The notes under the pieces were generated by a model, which saw nothing but the letters and a program-made list of their open reading frames with translations, was not told where the DNA came from and ran no database searches. Position numbers and translations under genes: made by a program. From Athene noctua (taxonomy: Eukaryota > Chordata > Aves > Strigiformes > Strigidae), in the NCBI RefSeq assembly GCF_965140245.1, contig NC_134037.1, positions 83,584,406 through 83,648,405 on the forward strand: 64,000 nt of DNA. The letters are read 5' to 3'. Below are positions 61,481 to 64,000 of the stretch, piece after piece (within the stretch, counting starts at the first letter, position 1; each line of letters starts with the position of its first letter).

Positions 61481-64000
61481 TAAATCTGTACTTCTTGTGA
61501 AAGGCAATTGTACATTAGGTAACAGGTTAAAATACTTGATGAAGCCAGCTCAGCATATTAAATTCCAAAGTCTTGGGATATTTAACATGAAAGAGATTTT
61601 TCTGGAAATGTACACTTTATTTTATGAATCTTTGCAGAGAAAAAAAAGTCTTCTGAAGTTAGGGCTATCTGCACAAGAAATATAGCTATTACTCATGTAT
61701 ATATATCAGTGCTTATGTAGACAGTTGTTCGATAATGATGGGCTGTAAATTACAAGCTCATGGCTATTGGGTTGCAAGGTACTATATGTTCTAACTGCAT
61801 TGTGCTAGTCATAAAGTACTGCTATAATGTGATTTTGCATAATTATTTATTGGATACATGAATTGCATTTAGCACTGGAATAACACAGGGCTGATGTGAA
61901 GCATCTCTTAAGACAATCTGTGCTATAATGAAGTGTATCGAGTGGCTTGCTCACTATAAAACACAAATTATTTTGCTTTTCATGGTCTAAATGCTATCAA
62001 ATAGCAACTTATTACAGCAAACTTCAGGGAACGTGAGAGAACATCTTAAATGAAGAGTAATTGCCCAGATAGAAGTGTGCAGAAGCAAAAGAGCAAGTCA
62101 GTGTAACACTGGGCTGAGCATTGTTTCTAAGCTTATTTTTCTTGTCAAATGTTGTTATTTGCAGGAAGATTAATAATCCTTTGTCTTGTTTATCTTTGGT
62201 ATGTGGTGGACTTTCTGAAAACAAAAAGCCTTTGTTGGTAACTATAGCATGCTTTGAGTTTGAAGAATGTTAAACATGCTACCTTGGGCCCTTTCTTGTG
62301 GGCTGTTGGAAGCCAAGGTTAAAACCTGGCTGGTTAATGTGCAAACAAATATGTTAGCTTATGTTTTGACAGGGATTCTCATCAAGATTGAGACCACAGA
62401 ATGTGGTTGCTCATCCAGACTGGCCTAATCGCCCTTGGTAAACTAAAAGGTGTAATCATTATTATAAAACAAGCAAATGGTAGGGGAAAAGGTCAGTTCA
62501 CTTGCATGGGGTTGCATGGAGATGTTTTTAAAAGGTGTGAGCAGCTGGTGGTGTGTGCACCACAACACGTCTGTGTTTTAACTGACGGCGACATACTGAA
62601 AATAGGTCTGAATGTTTGTGTGAAGTACTTTCTCCTGGAGATTGCAAAAGGTAACAAAATATATGATTTCTGTACCCTCTGCTGAAGAGGACACAATTTC
62701 AGAAATACATTTTTTAAAGCAGTGTAACTTGAATCTTCCAATTATAAAATAAGACCATGTTAACTGTTTGACTGATTCTCTTCAGTACCTGTTGTTTCCT
62801 TTTCTTTTTATTTCACATTGAAAACTGGAGAAGCCTGTTACACTTCTGTTCATATTTAGTTTCATTTAGCATTTTCTCTTTTGGTTTTATGCATATTTAC
62901 AGATGCATGTGACTGTACAACATGTCATCCTTAAAATAAATTATATGGTTCCATCTGGACTATTGTCTGGGCACTGAGTGCTGGCTGAAAAAAAGAAATT
63001 CAATTAAATATCTTTCAAAATATTTGAATACTCCATCTCTTCTTTCACCCTTCCCATAGAACAAATTTTAATTAGTAGGAATTTGTTCCAGTGTGTGTGG
63101 GATCTTCTGAAGATAGGGAAATTCTCTATTCTGTGTATTAGTTATTGTAGTACTGTCATGGCCAGTGGCACAGTGAACTGAACTTGAAGTTTTATGCAAC
63201 CAGTTCCCTCTGTTTTAGTGATGCCTGGAGCTCATCTGACAAAGATTAATTCAAAGTGAAATACAAATGCTCAGGGGGTTAAAAACCTTATTAGTTGGAA
63301 TATACTCAGAGCATTCAGCAACTTCAGTTGAGGCCAAAGCCTGATAAAGGCAGAAAAAGTGGTGGAAAAGTGGTGTGGGTTGTTTTTTTTTTTTTTAAGA
63401 GAAGTTGGTTTACTTGGGAAGAGTTGGAAAAAAGTACTTATACATAGTTTCACATATTAACTTAGGAAAAGGGGCATTCAGAATGGGCTGTCATGTACAG
63501 TCATTAGGAGAGACTGCTTTGTACAAATTTTGTTGTCCTTATATGTGCACATGAAATTTCTAGTCAAATTAGTGGTTAGCAAGCTACGTGAAATTACTGA
63601 AAAACTCTGAATGCAGCCATGTTTATTCACATTAGCCTTTCAACAAAAATCTTAGCATTAAAGAATTTTATTTAGAAGCAAAGCAAATTGCATCCTATCC
63701 TTTCGAAAAGATACTTGTTTGCTAGATAACATGCAGTCTATCCAGGAAAAGTCCTTTTTAAATATGTGGTTTGAGGTTTTCTTTGGCTATTTCCGTGAAA
63801 ATTCATGCATATCAAAAATATCCTTTGGGAACAGAAGGGTGGCACAAATACAAAGAGCAGAAGGATGAAATGGCTTTATAGCATCAAAAGATTTCTACTA
63901 CAGTGCAACAGGCTGCTAATGTTCCTGACTCTTTGCTGGGCCTGTGTGTGGGACAGCAGAGGACTGAATTGTATGTTAAATGCCAGATACTCTTGAGTCT

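Larger units (their letters stand above)
58554..64000 (+). other. 5' part of DISC1 intron 6; exon 7 not reached
   Basis: The interval follows donor GTATTT. I looked for an exon entering in phase 2 and continuing with a sequence like human LQERIKSLNLSLKEI, and found none. It contains an older CR1 fragment (61240-61480) and a 12-bp perfect inverted repeat (61019-61049). The rest is unremarkable intronic sequence. Confidence 0.75.

Noticed and set aside
61428..61685. Candidate for DISC1 exon 7
   Set aside because: The frame starts in a CR1 fragment, lacks a phase-2 acceptor and shows none of the expected coiled-coil pattern.

Overview
The window is vertebrate nuclear DNA and almost certainly from a bird. 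It is AT-rich and intron-dominated, it carries several CR1-type LINE 3' ends (including the terminal ATTCTATGATTCT motif), and it holds solo LTRs whose sequences I recognise as typical of bird endogenous retroviruses. The LTR types suggest a neoavian bird rather than a fowl, but that is only an impression.

Only one protein-coding gene is supported. It is the plus-strand orthologue of DISC1 (disrupted in schizophrenia 1), a scaffold protein of centrosome, mitochondrion and neuronal development. Five consecutive exons are visible and match exons 2 to 6 of the human gene: 9257-10239, 13772-13841, 50865-51015, 54338-54467 and 58318-58553. All five have AG/GT borders, and the intron phases (1, 0, 1, 2, 0, 2) join into one frame of about 523 codons. 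This is roughly the N-terminal 60% of the protein without the short first exon. Exon 1 and its promoter are not seen and should lie upstream of the window. Exons 7 onward, which encode the C-terminal coiled coils, should lie downstream.

Region by region. 1-9256 is the end of intron 1, with an LTR-like minus-strand element (about 5575-6270) and a plus-strand solo LTR (6351-6814, flanked by 5-bp direct repeats). 9257-10239 is the large exon for the disordered head. 10240-13771 is intron 2. 13772-13841 is the 70-nt exon 3. 13842-50864 is a 37-kb intron 3 holding most of the repeats: CR1 fragments near 26.3, 29.8, 34.4, 39.9 and 48.2 kb, two minus-strand solo LTRs at 44.4 and 45.5 kb, two short exact tandem duplications and two C-homopolymers. 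50865-58553 carries exons 4-6, which begin the coiled-coil part. 58554-64000 is the start of intron 6, with one older CR1 fragment and a perfect hairpin.

No tRNA, rRNA, CRISPR, operon or microbial feature is present, and I found no convincing new multi-gene system. The more interesting leads are an isoform-sized read-through of exon 2, frame-breaking skipping of exon 3, a protein-like minus-strand open frame at 46.2-46.5 kb, and the well-bounded solo LTRs.
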